From an uncultured Pelagibacteraceae bacterium (GTDB lineage: Bacteria > Pseudomonadota > Alphaproteobacteria > Pelagibacterales > Pelagibacteraceae): 54,109 bases of DNA. Each line of letters begins with the position of its first letter. The first letter of the stretch is position 1. Of this stretch, positions 14,053 to 24,625 are shown one piece after another. The notes under the pieces are model-generated. The model was not told the DNA's origin. It was given only the letters and a program-made list of their open reading frames with translations, and searched no databases. The position numbers were made by a program, and so were the translations under genes. The stretch covers positions 1 through 54,109 of the forward strand of contig CACANA010000003.1 of the NCBI GenBank assembly GCA_902533775.1, read 5' to 3'.

Positions 14053-14988
14053 TTATGCAGTTGATTTTAGATTACTATAATTTGCAAATACGTGGGGTAA
14101 TTGTTTTCCTTTAATTTCAATTAAGGAATAATTTAAATGATTGCTGAAAACCTTTCTCAATAATTCATTAGTTAATTTATGGCCGCCTTGAGAACATTTT
14201 AATGATCCAATAATTTTATAACCAGAGAGAAAAAGGTCTCCCATACAATCTAATATTTTATGATTAACAAATTCATTTTTATTTCTTAATCCACCTATAT
14301 TTAAAATTTTATTTTCTTTTATTACAACCGCATTTTCTAAACTTCCACCTAGCCCTAAATTCATATTTTTTAATTTTTCTATATCTTCGTATAAACAAAA
14401 TGTCCTTGAATTATATATTTCAGTGAGTTTATCTTCAAATACATTAATTTTATTTTTTTTATTTCCTATAATTTTATTATTATATTTTATTTCAAATTCT
14501 ATATCCCCAGTTACATTGGATTTTCCTATAGAAATAAATTTATCACCATCATTCAACTCTATAGTTCTGTTAATCTTAATTATTTTTATTGGCTGATCAC
14601 TCAAATTTAGTCCTGCATTATTAATACTTTCAATAAAGCATTTAGCTGATCCATCCATAATTGGAACTTCTTGTGAATCAATTTCAACTAAAGCATTATC
14701 TATACCAATGCCATAAAATGCTCCCATTAGATGTTCAATTGTAGAAACTTTTACTCCACTCTCATTAGAAATAGTTGTGCATAGTGTTGTATCTGAAACA
14801 TTATTATATAATGGAAAAATTAAATTATCTTTTTCAATATCAACTCGTTTAAACACAATACCAGTATTTGGTGCTGCTGGTAGCACACTCAAATTAACTT
14901 TTTTTCCTGTGTGAATACCAATTCCAGTAAAGCTAATTTTTTTTGATATTGTTTTTTGAGTAAGTATTGACACGAAGAATTTATACAA
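14053..14988 (-). CDS. lpxC: UDP-3-O-acyl-N-acetylglucosamine deacetylase
   Basis: GIGIHTGKKVNLSVLPA, STIEHLMGAFYGIGIDNALVEID, PIMDGSA, RTFCLYEDIEKL. Confidence 0.93.
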   Translation of the reverse strand: MYKFFVSILTQKTISKKISFTGIGIHTGKKVNLSVLPAAPNTGIVFKRVDIEKDNLIFPLYNNVSDTTLCTTISNESGVKVSTIEHLMGAFYGIGIDNALVEIDSQEVPIMDGSAKCFIESINNAGLNLSDQPIKIIKINRTIELNDGDKFISIGKSNVTGDIEFEIKYNNKIIGNKKNKINVFEDKLTEIYNSRTFCLYEDIEKLKNMNLGLGGSLENAVVIKENKILNIGGLRNKNEFVNHKILDCMGDLFLSGYKIIGSLKCSQGGHKLTNELLRKVFSNHLNYSLIEIKGKQLPHVFANYSNLKSTA

Positions 14989-15035
14989 AATGATGTGCTA
15001 ATTAAATACTCAAGAAATATTACAAGAAAATACGA

Positions 15036-16202
15036 TCATTTATCAAAAAAATTAAAAAATTTTTCAAAAATCCCTTGCTTTTTAATGATTATTTTTGATG
15101 ATTGAGAGTTCATTAAGTGATTTTCAAGACCACATTTGCAAATTTGGGCATCTGTATCTGGATAGAAATTAATAGATTTGAGACCAAATCTATCATTCAA
15201 ATAAAAAGAATTGTTATTGAATAGTTTTGAACCTTCACCAATTAAAAATAATTCTGTGTCCTCTAATATAATTTTACGGTTGTTAATTTTTGACTTTTTA
15301 AATGTCAGATCCAAAATTTCTTGAACTCTGTACAAGATCACTTTTTTTAATAAATCTACTGAAATATTCTTTTTTATAATTTCCTTAAATATAACTGTTT
15401 CTTCAGATTCTTTGTCTTTGTATGAAAATTCCGTGTCAGTTTTATTAAATAATTTTTTTAATTTTTCAGCATCTACTTCTGAGATTTTGAAAATTTTTGA
15501 GATATCTTTTGTAATATGCAGTCCCCCAATTGGAATCGACTCAATAAATTTTAACTTTTTATTTTCAAAAAACATAATTGAGGATCTTCTTAATCCAATA
15601 TCTAAAAAAGAATTTTTATTTTTACTTAATTTTTTCACATATGATTGAGATTTTATATATGAAGAACAAAAAATATTTATTATATTTAAATTATTTTGAA
15701 TAAATTTATCTTTTATATTCTTAATAAATATTTTAGGAAAACATATTAATTTAAAATCAACTTTTAAATTATTAGCCAATGTTTTATCATTTGGAAATTC
15801 TTCAAAAATTTTTTCGTTATCTACTATACATTTATCCATAATTATTTGGGATAAATAATATTCATTATAGTGCGAAGTAAATATTTGCTTTAATTCTAAT
15901 TTTAAGAGTTCGAATAACTTATTTATATTTGAGATTATATCTAAATTTTTTGTTAGAGATATATCAATTGTAAATAATTCTACAGAGTCTAAAATCAAAA
16001 TAATATCCTCAATATGATAAGAAAACTTTTTTTCTGCTTTTTTTATTATTTTATTTATTGCTTCAAAGTGATATTGCAAATCATTTTCTATTAACACTTT
16101 AATCGAGTCAGAGAATTTTTCATTTAGATTTTTATCAAAAGCAGCAAATCGAATTTTAGATGAACCGAAATCAATAATATTGAATAAATTTTTATTACTC
16201 AT
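15036..16202 (-). CDS. ftsA: Cell division protein FtsA (divergent)
   Basis: IIDFGSSKI, LDIGLRRSSIMFFENKKLKFIESIPIGGLHITKDI, C-terminal amphipathic helix FEKFFNFFDK, dcw context. Confidence 0.85.
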   Translation of the reverse strand: MSNKNLFNIIDFGSSKIRFAAFDKNLNEKFSDSIKVLIENDLQYHFEAINKIIKKAEKKFSYHIEDIILILDSVELFTIDISLTKNLDIISNINKLFELLKLELKQIFTSHYNEYYLSQIIMDKCIVDNEKIFEEFPNDKTLANNLKVDFKLICFPKIFIKNIKDKFIQNNLNIINIFCSSYIKSQSYVKKLSKNKNSFLDIGLRRSSIMFFENKKLKFIESIPIGGLHITKDISKIFKISEVDAEKLKKLFNKTDTEFSYKDKESEETVIFKEIIKKNISVDLLKKVILYRVQEILDLTFKKSKINNRKIILEDTELFLIGEGSKLFNNNSFYLNDRFGLKSINFYPDTDAQICKCGLENHLMNSQSSKIIIKKQGIFEKFFNFFDK

Positions 16203-16884
16203 CTCTCAAAATTAATCTATTTTGAATTCTTAAATCGATAATTGTATTTGAGCCTATTTTACCATTCATTTTAAATTCTTTAAATAAATTTATTGCTTTT
16301 GAAATATTTTTGTTTGGTAATTGAATCACAATGTTATCTGCAAAATATAAATCCCATCTTTTATTTTTATGATAGTAATATTTTATTATTTCATTAAGAT
16401 TAATTTTTTGATTTAAAAGTTCTTCTTGCAAAAAAATATAATCAACTGGATCAAATTTTCCAAATATAGTTGGTAATTTTTTTCTGTTTGAAATTTGATT
16501 TGCCAATATAAAATTTCCATTTTGGCCAACAAAATATTTTTTTTGGTTTATATAAGTAATTGCTACTAAGTTGGTTGTTTTAGTTTTAATATTAATAATT
16601 GAAGGATATTTTTTTTTTATATTTATGCTTTCAATAAAATTGAGATTTTCTAATTTTTCTAAAAGAAATTTTTTATTTACAAAAAAGATATTTTTACCTA
16701 TTAAAAAACTTGTTTTTGATAAGATTATTTCATCAATTTCTTTTTTAGTATTTTCAATATTAATTTCACTAATTTTAAAACTACTTTTTAAATTTTTTAA
16801 TAAATTATTATTAAAAATTGTAGATATAAATAAAAATGAAACCAAATAAAAATATATTTTTTTTTTATTTATTAATTGAAGCAT
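16195..16884 (-). CDS. ftsQ: Cell division protein FtsQ
   Basis: N-terminal TM, POTRA-like SINIKKKYPSIINIKTK, position between ddl and ftsA. Confidence 0.8.
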   Translation of the reverse strand: MLQLINKKKIYFYLVSFLFISTIFNNNLLKNLKSSFKISEINIENTKKEIDEIILSKTSFLIGKNIFFVNKKFLLEKLENLNFIESINIKKKYPSIINIKTKTTNLVAITYINQKKYFVGQNGNFILANQISNRKKLPTIFGKFDPVDYIFLQEELLNQKINLNEIIKYYYHKNKRWDLYFADNIVIQLPNKNISKAINLFKEFKMNGKIGSNTIIDLRIQNRLILRDE

Positions 16885-17785
16885 CTTCCAAAATTTTTTT
16901 TATCAAATTTTTGAAAGTAATGTTATTAAATTTTGCTATTTCAGGTACTAATGAGAGTGAAGTCATTCCTGGTTGTGTATTAGTTTCTAGTAAATAAAAA
17001 GAATTTTTATAATATCTGAAATCTGAACGTGTAACTCCTCTACAATTTAGAATTTTATGGGCTTTTAAAGCAATTTTTGTCACTTCATGAAATTTTTTTT
17101 TTGACAATTCCACTGGTATTATATGCTCTGTTTTTGCTTTAGGATTATATTTTGCTTCATAATCATAAAATTTTCTAGTTGGTTTAAGCTCAATTGCTCC
17201 AAGCACATTATTCTCCAAAATAGCAACTTGTATTTCTCTTCCAGGTATATATTTTTCTAATAAAACTTCTCCATATTCTTTTAGTTTTTTCAGAGTTTTA
17301 AAAATATTATCTTTATTACATATAAAAACATTTACACTAGAACCTTCATTCAGGGGTTTCACTACTAAAGGAAAGCCAATTTTTTTTTGCAAACTGTTTA
17401 TTAATTTTAATTTGTTTAAACTCTCTCTGTAAGAGAATTTCAAATACTTGGGTGTCAATATTTTATTTTTCATGAAAATTTTTTTTGACAGCTCTTTATC
17501 TATTGCTAATGACGAGGATAAAACTCCTGAATGAGTATATTTTACTTTTTCTGACTCTAAAATTGCTTGAATATAACCATCTTCCCCATATCTTCCGTGC
17601 AATAAATTTAATACTGTATTTGGCTTAAACTTTCTTAATACTTCAACGAATTTTCCGTCAGGATTTACAACTTTAATATTATAACTTTTATCATTATTTA
17701 ATTCAGAAAAAACACTTTTTGCAGTTTGCATACTAATTTCTTTTTCTTTTGAATAACCACCAGCCAAAATTAGGATTTTTTTCAT
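16865..17785 (-). CDS. ddl: D-alanine--D-alanine ligase
   Basis: GGYSKEKEISMQTAKSV, LLHGRYGEDGYIQAILE, PLNEGSSVNV, NTQPGMTSLSLVPE. Confidence 0.93.
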   Translation of the reverse strand: MKKILILAGGYSKEKEISMQTAKSVFSELNNDKSYNIKVVNPDGKFVEVLRKFKPNTVLNLLHGRYGEDGYIQAILESEKVKYTHSGVLSSSLAIDKELSKKIFMKNKILTPKYLKFSYRESLNKLKLINSLQKKIGFPLVVKPLNEGSSVNVFICNKDNIFKTLKKLKEYGEVLLEKYIPGREIQVAILENNVLGAIELKPTRKFYDYEAKYNPKAKTEHIIPVELSKKKFHEVTKIALKAHKILNCRGVTRSDFRYYKNSFYLLETNTQPGMTSLSLVPEIAKFNNITFKNLIKKILEDASINK

Positions 17786-18693
17786 TATTCTATGATTTTA
17801 ATTTCTAAATTAATATTAATCCCTGTTTTATCTTTAACATTCCTTTTTACATAGTTTATTAGTGAATTCATGTCATCAAATGATGCATTATTTTTGTTTA
17901 CAAAAAAATTTGAATGTTTTTCTGATATACATGCGTCTCCAAAACTAATATTTTCTGGAACTGACTCTTTTATAAGTTCCCATGCTTTTTTTGTAGTTTG
18001 ATCGATTGGATTTTTAAAAGTACTTCCTCCTGTTTTAATTTTTGAAGGCTGGGTATTATTTTTTTTTATTGCCAATTCTTCCATCAGACTTTGTATTTTA
18101 TTTTTATTTGATGAATTGCCCTTAAACGTAGCACTTAAAAAAATTAAATTTTCATTTAAATCTATCTTTCTGTATTTAAAGTTAATTTTATTATTTGGTA
18201 TAACTTTAATATTACCTTCTGTATCAATACATTGAAGTGAAATTAGTTTATCTTTAAATTCTGTTCCAAAACAACCAGAGTTCATTTTAAGACCACCCCC
18301 AACTGAACCAGGAATGCAATACATAAATTCAAAACCACTTATTGCATTTTCTAGTGCATATTCTGAAAGTTTTTTTTGTGAGCAAGATGAGCCAGCTATA
18401 ATTGTTTCTGTATTTAATTTTGATAGTGAACCAAAATTATTACCTAGTTTTATAATTACACCGTCATAAGTATTATCTTTAAATAAAACATTTGAACCCA
18501 TGCCTAATGTAAATATTTTTCCCCTATTATTATATAGTTTCAGAAAATCCTTTAGTTCTATAAGATTTTTTGGTTTAAAAAAAATTTTTGTTTTACCTCC
18601 TATGTTAAACCAATTAAACTTTTTAATATCGAGATTAAAAAAAAGATCTGAATTAAATTTATTCTTAAAGTTTTCAATATCTTTTAATTCCAT
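17785..18693 (-). CDS. murB: UDP-N-acetylenolpyruvoylglucosamine reductase
   Basis: FNIGGKTKIFF, LGMGSNVLFKD, CIPGSVGGGLKMNSGCFG, KTGGSTFKNP. Confidence 0.93.
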   Translation of the reverse strand: MELKDIENFKNKFNSDLFFNLDIKKFNWFNIGGKTKIFFKPKNLIELKDFLKLYNNRGKIFTLGMGSNVLFKDNTYDGVIIKLGNNFGSLSKLNTETIIAGSSCSQKKLSEYALENAISGFEFMYCIPGSVGGGLKMNSGCFGTEFKDKLISLQCIDTEGNIKVIPNNKINFKYRKIDLNENLIFLSATFKGNSSNKNKIQSLMEELAIKKNNTQPSKIKTGGSTFKNPIDQTTKKAWELIKESVPENISFGDACISEKHSNFFVNKNNASFDDMNSLINYVKRNVKDKTGININLEIKIIE

Positions 18694-18694
18694 G

Positions 18695-20077
18695 TTAATT
18701 AAGATTTCTTACCCAATTAGTTATAGATCCAGCACCCATGGAGATAAAAATTTTATTTCCAAATGCTATATTTCTGACAATTTTTTTTAAATCCGCTTCA
18801 TTTTTAAGCATTATCAAATTCACTTTAGAATTCTTTGCAATTAATTTTGCAAATGAGGTGTATGAGAAACCCAATTTTATAGTCTCACTAGCTTTATAGA
18901 TAGGACAAAGTAAAACTGTATTTGCATTTTTAAAGCAATTAGAAAACTCAATTTTTAAATTTTTTACTCTTGAAATTCTATGTGGTTGAAAAATACATAC
19001 TATTTTCTCTTTATCATATACCTTGCTTACACCATCTAATACAGATGAAATTTCCGTTGGATGATGAGCGTAATCGTCAAAAAATGGGACTTTATTTATT
19101 TCAAATAAGTAATTAAATCTTCTTTGAACACCTTTAAAATTTTTTAGAGCTAATTTGATTATTTTATCGGATACACCTATCGAAAATGCTACTGCCAATG
19201 CAGATGCTGCATTTTTTATATTATGCAAACCTAATAAAGGTATTGAAATATTTTTTATAATTTTTGTTTTGCTTGGTATTTTAATCCTAATACTAAATTT
19301 CGAATATTTTCTACTCTGGATTATATTAAAAATATGAAAATTTGATTTCTTATTTAAGCCAAATGTGTAGTAGTTATTATTTTTAATTTTTGGTAAGATG
19401 TTTTTTACATTTTTGTCGTCTAAACACAAAAAAGCCTTTCCAAAAGAAGGAGTTTTATGAATAAATTCTATGAATTTATTTTTTAGATTTTTCATAGTTT
19501 TGTAATAATCCAAATGCTCATTATCAATGTTAGTTATTATTGAATAATTAAAAGGTATTTGAAGAAAACTGCCATCCGACTCATCTGACTCAACCAAACT
19601 CCAGTCGCTTTTTCCTAATTTTGCCGAACTTCCTATTGAATTCAAAATACCACCATTAATTATTGTGGGATCTAATTTAGCGTAATTCATAATGTTTGAC
19701 AAAATTGATGTTGTTGTTGTTTTGCCGTGTGATCCTGTCACAACAATATTTTTCATTAAAGAAACTATATGGCCTAACAATTCTCCTCTTTTATATATCG
19801 GTAAGTTTAATTTTTTAGCATGCCTATATTCTGGATTTGATTTTTTTATGGCTGATGAAACTACTAATACAGTACAATTTTTTATATTTTGCTTATTATG
19901 ATTTAAATAAATTGGAATTTTTCTTTTTCTTAGTAAATTAAGATTTTTATTATCTGACTTGTCACTTCCTTGAATTTTAAAACCTAAACTATTCATTATT
20001 AATGCTAAACCACTCATACCAATACCACCAATTCCAACAAAATGAATTAGTTCAGTTTTTCCAATATTAATTTTCAT
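18695..20077 (-). CDS. murC: UDP-N-acetylmuramate--L-alanine ligase
   Basis: HFVGIGGIGMSGLA, VTGSHGKTTTTS, DDYAHHPTEI. Confidence 0.94.
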   Translation of the reverse strand: MKINIGKTELIHFVGIGGIGMSGLALIMNSLGFKIQGSDKSDNKNLNLLRKRKIPIYLNHNKQNIKNCTVLVVSSAIKKSNPEYRHAKKLNLPIYKRGELLGHIVSLMKNIVVTGSHGKTTTTSILSNIMNYAKLDPTIINGGILNSIGSSAKLGKSDWSLVESDESDGSFLQIPFNYSIITNIDNEHLDYYKTMKNLKNKFIEFIHKTPSFGKAFLCLDDKNVKNILPKIKNNNYYTFGLNKKSNFHIFNIIQSRKYSKFSIRIKIPSKTKIIKNISIPLLGLHNIKNAASALAVAFSIGVSDKIIKLALKNFKGVQRRFNYLFEINKVPFFDDYAHHPTEISSVLDGVSKVYDKEKIVCIFQPHRISRVKNLKIEFSNCFKNANTVLLCPIYKASETIKLGFSYTSFAKLIAKNSKVNLIMLKNEADLKKIVRNIAFGNKIFISMGAGSITNWVRNLN

Positions 20078-21143
20078 CTATAATTTCTATAATCTTATTG
20101 TTTATATTATCCCAAGTATTTTTTTTAGTAATTTCCTCAAGATTTTTAAATTTTTCGTTGTAATTTTTATAATCGTTAAATATTTCAAGTATCATTTTTG
20201 AAAATTTTTTAAATTCAAATTCTTTTTGTTTTATTAGCCAACAACAATTTTTTTTATAGTAAAATTCTGAATTATAGAATTGGTGATTATCTCTTGCAGA
20301 TGGGAGAGGTATTGAAATAAACGGTATGTTTAAGAATGAAAGTTCACTTAATGTGCTTGCGCCTCCTCTGGTAATTGCTAGATCTATACCATTGTAGAGT
20401 TCATGACTATAATTGGTAAATTCAATAAATTTGTAGTTTATATTTGATTTGTCATATTTATTTTTTATTGAAGATAAATTATTAATATTTGATATTTGTT
20501 GTATAACTTCGAAATTTCGATTTTTTGAAATTTCGATAATTAATTCAGTAATATTTTCGTCAAAAAACGATGCACCCTGACTGCCACCGATAATAAGAAT
20601 TTTTTTTATTTCCTTTTTAAAATTAATTATATTTTTTTCTAAGTTATATATTTCTTTTTTTAAAATAGGTTTGACTATAATTTTTTTAGAATTGTATTTT
20701 ATTGGGAAGTTTCTTAAATTTTCATCGTAACAAATTATTTTTGTTGAAAATTTCAAAGCAAAACGGTTAGATCTACCTAAAACACTATTAGGCTCAAACA
20801 AGAAAACTTTTTTTTGTAATATAAATGCAGCTAAGCAAAATGGAAATGTCATGTACCCACCAGTACTAATCACAATATTTGTATTATTATTTTTTAAAAA
20901 TCTAATAGATTGAAAAATGTTTAGAAAATATTTAATAATTTTTATTGGAAGTAAATAAGGTTTTAAAAATAAATTTGGTACATCTATTAATTCATATTTA
21001 AATTTTTCAGTATTTATATATTTACTTCCTCTCAAATCAGATACTATTTTTACAGAAAATTTGTTTTTCAAATGTTCAAACAAAGAGGTAGATGGTACTA
21101 CATGACCACCAGAACCACCTGTTACTATAAGTATATTTTTCAT
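20067..21143 (-). CDS. murG: UDP-GlcNAc:undecaprenyl-pyrophosphoryl-MurNAc-pentapeptide GlcNAc transferase
   Basis: TGGSGGHVVPS, STGGYMTFPF, GGSQGASFFDENI, ITRGGASTLSEL. Confidence 0.93.
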   Translation of the reverse strand: MKNILIVTGGSGGHVVPSTSLFEHLKNKFSVKIVSDLRGSKYINTEKFKYELIDVPNLFLKPYLLPIKIIKYFLNIFQSIRFLKNNNTNIVISTGGYMTFPFCLAAFILQKKVFLFEPNSVLGRSNRFALKFSTKIICYDENLRNFPIKYNSKKIIVKPILKKEIYNLEKNIINFKKEIKKILIIGGSQGASFFDENITELIIEISKNRNFEVIQQISNINNLSSIKNKYDKSNINYKFIEFTNYSHELYNGIDLAITRGGASTLSELSFLNIPFISIPLPSARDNHQFYNSEFYYKKNCCWLIKQKEFEFKKFSKMILEIFNDYKNYNEKFKNLEEITKKNTWDNINNKIIEIIDEN

Positions 21144-21144
21144 A

Positions 21145-22254
21145 CTAATTTAATTTTCTCTTCGTTAAATTTAATATTATTCCAGTTAAAATTGATGTTC
21201 CAACTATTGAAGAACCACCATAACTAATAAATGGCATAGTCATGCCTGTAGTAGGAAGCATTCTTATATTTACACCAATATGAATAAAAGTTTGCAATAG
21301 TATTATTGAAATACTTCCAACTAATATAAGTTTAAAATTATTATTTTTTGAAAAATTTATTTTTTTTAAAACTCTATAGGATAATATTAAATAAAGTAAA
21401 ATTATACCTATTAAGATAATTACTCCAAATTCTTCTGCTATCACAGAAATTATATAATCTGTATGTGCTTCTGGTATTCTTGAATTTAAAGTTCCTTCAC
21501 CTATTCCTTTTCCAAAAAAACTTCCGCTGGATATTGCATCGCTCGCTTTATCAGCCTGGTAATTATTACCGCTAGAATTATCTAAAAATGACATTAATCT
21601 TATTCTTATGTATTCAAACTTTGGCACCAAAAAGACTAAAAATAGAGTTAATGAACCCACAGCTAATAATGAAATTGCGAAAAGTAATAAATTTATTCCT
21701 GAAACAAAAATAATGGCAAGCCAAACAGATATTATTAATAATGTTTGCCCTAAGTCTGGTTGAGATAAGAGTAAAATTATAATTGGTACTAAAATGACTG
21801 AACTCAAGAGATATTTTATATAAAGATTTTTTTTTTCTAATGAAATTATTAGTGAGATAACAATAACAAAAAAAGGTTTTAAAGTTTCAATAGGTTGAAA
21901 CCTAGGTAATGATCCAATTTCTAACCATCTCTTTGACCCTTTGACCTCCACTCCTATTAAGGGAACTAAGAATAAACTTATAAATGTGATAACAAATAAT
22001 AAGACTGATAACCTAATTAAAATTTTTTGATCTAGTAATGATAAAAACAAAATTAAAAATATTCCTATTAAAACAAAAATTAAATGTTTTAAAAAAAAAT
22101 AGTAAGAATTTGTGTTTAATTTATCTGATGCGATTATTGATGTTGAAACTAAAGAAAAGAACAATCCTAGTGAAAATAATAGACTTATTATCAAGAAAAT
22201 TGTTTTATCGATGTTTTTCCACCAATCATAAAATGTATCAAAATATTTATTCAT
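21145..22254 (-). CDS. ftsW: SEDS peptidoglycan polymerase FtsW
   Basis: Polytopic; SQPDLGQTLLI, GEGTLNSRIPEAHTDYIISVIAEEFG, TGMTMPFISYGGSS. Confidence 0.93.
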   Translation of the reverse strand: MNKYFDTFYDWWKNIDKTIFLIISLLFSLGLFFSLVSTSIIASDKLNTNSYYFFLKHLIFVLIGIFLILFLSLLDQKILIRLSVLLFVITFISLFLVPLIGVEVKGSKRWLEIGSLPRFQPIETLKPFFVIVISLIISLEKKNLYIKYLLSSVILVPIIILLLSQPDLGQTLLIISVWLAIIFVSGINLLLFAISLLAVGSLTLFLVFLVPKFEYIRIRLMSFLDNSSGNNYQADKASDAISSGSFFGKGIGEGTLNSRIPEAHTDYIISVIAEEFGVIILIGIILLYLILSYRVLKKINFSKNNNFKLILVGSISIILLQTFIHIGVNIRMLPTTGMTMPFISYGGSSIVGTSILTGIILNLTKRKLN

Positions 22255-23540
22255 TCAATTGGTAAATATCTTTTAATTAACATATTGAATTGTCTACCTC
22301 TTTCTTCAAAATTTTTGTATTGATCAAATGATGCGGCTGATGGACTAAATAAAACTGTAACTTTTGTTTTTATATCCTTAAGGTTTGGAATTAATTTAAG
22401 AGTATTTCTCAGATCTTTTGATAGATTAACTTTGATTTTACTTTTAAATAGTTTGAGGAAAACTCGTCTATCTTTCCCGTAAATATATGCTTCTAAATTT
22501 TTAAAATACTTTTTATTTAAATTAAATTTGTCACCCTTTTTAAATAATCCTCCCAAGATCCATATAATTTTTTCATTAGATTCTAAAAATGGAACAGTAG
22601 AAGATAATGTTGTTGACTTAGAGTCGTTTATTATTTTTAAATATTTTGATTGATGGATCACTTCCTGTCTAAATTTCAAAGGTTTAAATTTATTAATAGT
22701 TTTTATTACAGTTTTTAAATTAAGTTTCATATGTTTCGATAGCTCAAATAAAAAATTTAAATTTTGAAAATTAGTTGAATTTTTAAAATTATCATTACTT
22801 AATTTATTTTTTAAATATGCATACTTATTTTTACTTACATATATTATTTTGGATTTTATATTTTTAGTTCTTAATAAGTCTTTCAATAAATTAGTGTTTG
22901 TTATTATTGCTATATCATTTTCGTTTTGTCTTATTACACATTTTAATTTTGATAATACATAATTTTTCATTGTATTATGCCTTTCTAAATGATCTGGGGA
23001 AATATTAATGATTATAGAAAATTTTGATTTGAAATATTTACTATAAGCCAGCTGATAAGAAGAAGCCTCAATAACAAAGATAGTATTTTTGGTAACTCTT
23101 TTTTCCTCTAAAATAGGATTTCCAATATTTCCAGTTAGCCTAGTATCATAATGGTGTTTCTTTAAAATATCATAAAGCAATTTACTTGTAGTTGACTTTC
23201 CGTTCGTGCCAGTAATAGTAATTGTTAAAACTTCAGGGTTAAATTTATAAAAAATATCAAAATCAGTAATAACTTTTTTTTGGTTCTTTTTTAAATAATT
23301 TGATAACTGGCATCTATTTATATTAATACCAGGACTTATAACTATATAATCAAAATTATTATTTAATAATTTTGATTTAGTAATAAAAAATTTTTTATAT
23401 TTATTTTTAATTTTTTTCTTATCATCATCGAAAATAAAACAGCTATTTTTCTTTTTTAAATATTTTAATGATGAAATTCCAGATTTTCCAAAACCATAAA
23501 TTAAAAAATTTTTACTTAACGCTTCATTTTTTAATTTCAT
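22251..23540 (-). CDS. murD: UDP-N-acetylmuramoylalanine--D-glutamate ligase
   Basis: ITGTNGKSTTSKLL, LTGNIGNP, INDSKSTT, LFSPSAASFDQYKNFEERG. Confidence 0.93.
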   Translation of the reverse strand: MKLKNEALSKNFLIYGFGKSGISSLKYLKKKNSCFIFDDDKKKIKNKYKKFFITKSKLLNNNFDYIVISPGININRCQLSNYLKKNQKKVITDFDIFYKFNPEVLTITITGTNGKSTTSKLLYDILKKHHYDTRLTGNIGNPILEEKRVTKNTIFVIEASSYQLAYSKYFKSKFSIIINISPDHLERHNTMKNYVLSKLKCVIRQNENDIAIITNTNLLKDLLRTKNIKSKIIYVSKNKYAYLKNKLSNDNFKNSTNFQNLNFLFELSKHMKLNLKTVIKTINKFKPLKFRQEVIHQSKYLKIINDSKSTTLSSTVPFLESNEKIIWILGGLFKKGDKFNLNKKYFKNLEAYIYGKDRRVFLKLFKSKIKVNLSKDLRNTLKLIPNLKDIKTKVTVLFSPSAASFDQYKNFEERGRQFNMLIKRYLPIE

Positions 23541-24625
23541 TATCTAAGTTTCAAAGTTGCTAATCCAATCATCGCTAGAATAATAGAAATTATCCAAAAT
23601 CTAATTACAACCGTTGACTCTGGCCATCCTTTTTTTTCAAAATGATGATGTATTGGAGCCATTTTAAATATTCTTTTACCTGTTAATTTATAGGAAATAA
23701 CTTGAACTATTACAGAAACAGCTTCTAAAACAAACAATCCGCCTGTTATTGCTAACACAATTTCGTGCTTAGTTATTATACCAACTGCTCCCAGTGAACC
23801 ACCTAATGATAAAGATCCAGTGTCTCCCATAAAAATTTTTGCCGGTGGTGCATTAAACCATAAAAAACCTAAACAAGCCCCAATTATTGATCCACAAAAA
23901 ATTGAAGCTTCTCCTACACCCTCTATATATGCGATCTGAAGATAATCAGAAAAAATTATGTTACCAGAGACGTAACTAATAAATGCAAAACAAGCGGCAA
24001 CTAACATAACAGGTACTGTTGCTAATCCGTCTAAACCATCTGTTAAATTAACTGCATTTGAAGCTCCAACTAATATGAACATATAAAAAGGTATAAAAAA
24101 CCAACCAAGATTGATTACTAAGTTTTTGAAAAAAGGAAAATATAGATAGTTTATTTGGTCAGAATTACTTGTGATATAAAGTATAAGTATACCAATCAAA
24201 GCTAAAATAATTTGTAGAGAGAACTTTAGTTTAGAAGAAATTCCATTTGAACTTTTTAACTTTATTTTTTTATAATCGTCATAAGCTCCCAATAATCCAA
24301 AAGAAGCTGCAATAAATATTAAAAACCAATTGTAAGGATTTGATAAGTCACCCCATAGAAATACTCCTGAAAAAACACCTAGTAATATTATTAGTCCTCC
24401 CATTGTAGGTGTTCCAATTTTTCTAATTATATGATCGCTAGGTCCATCTTCTCTGATTGGATTATGAATCTGTTTCGAAGAAAAAAAATTAATTAATGGG
24501 TTTCCAACTAAAAAAACAACAACCATGGCTGTAAACATAGAAAGACCAGTTCTTACTGTTAAATATTTAAAAACATTCAAAAAACTAAATTGATCTACTA
24601 GAATTGAAAAAAGTTCAAACAACAT
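23540..24625 (-). CDS. mraY: Phospho-N-acetylmuramoyl-pentapeptide transferase
   Basis: GTPTMGGLIIL, GAYDDYKK, NLTDGLDGLA, FMGDTGSLSLGG, MAPIHHHFEKKGWPE. Confidence 0.95.
   Translation of the reverse strand: MLFELFSILVDQFSFLNVFKYLTVRTGLSMFTAMVVVFLVGNPLINFFSSKQIHNPIREDGPSDHIIRKIGTPTMGGLIILLGVFSGVFLWGDLSNPYNWFLIFIAASFGLLGAYDDYKKIKLKSSNGISSKLKFSLQIILALIGILILYITSNSDQINYLYFPFFKNLVINLGWFFIPFYMFILVGASNAVNLTDGLDGLATVPVMLVAACFAFISYVSGNIIFSDYLQIAYIEGVGEASIFCGSIIGACLGFLWFNAPPAKIFMGDTGSLSLGGSLGAVGIITKHEIVLAITGGLFVLEAVSVIVQVISYKLTGKRIFKMAPIHHHFEKKGWPESTVVIRFWIISIILAMIGLATLKLR

Noticed and set aside
15412-23000. Plus-strand ORFs opposite ftsA, ftsQ, murB, murC and ftsW (e.g. 15412, 16571, 18500, 19155, 19692, 22038)
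   Set aside because: All overlap well-supported dcw genes; no independent evidence.
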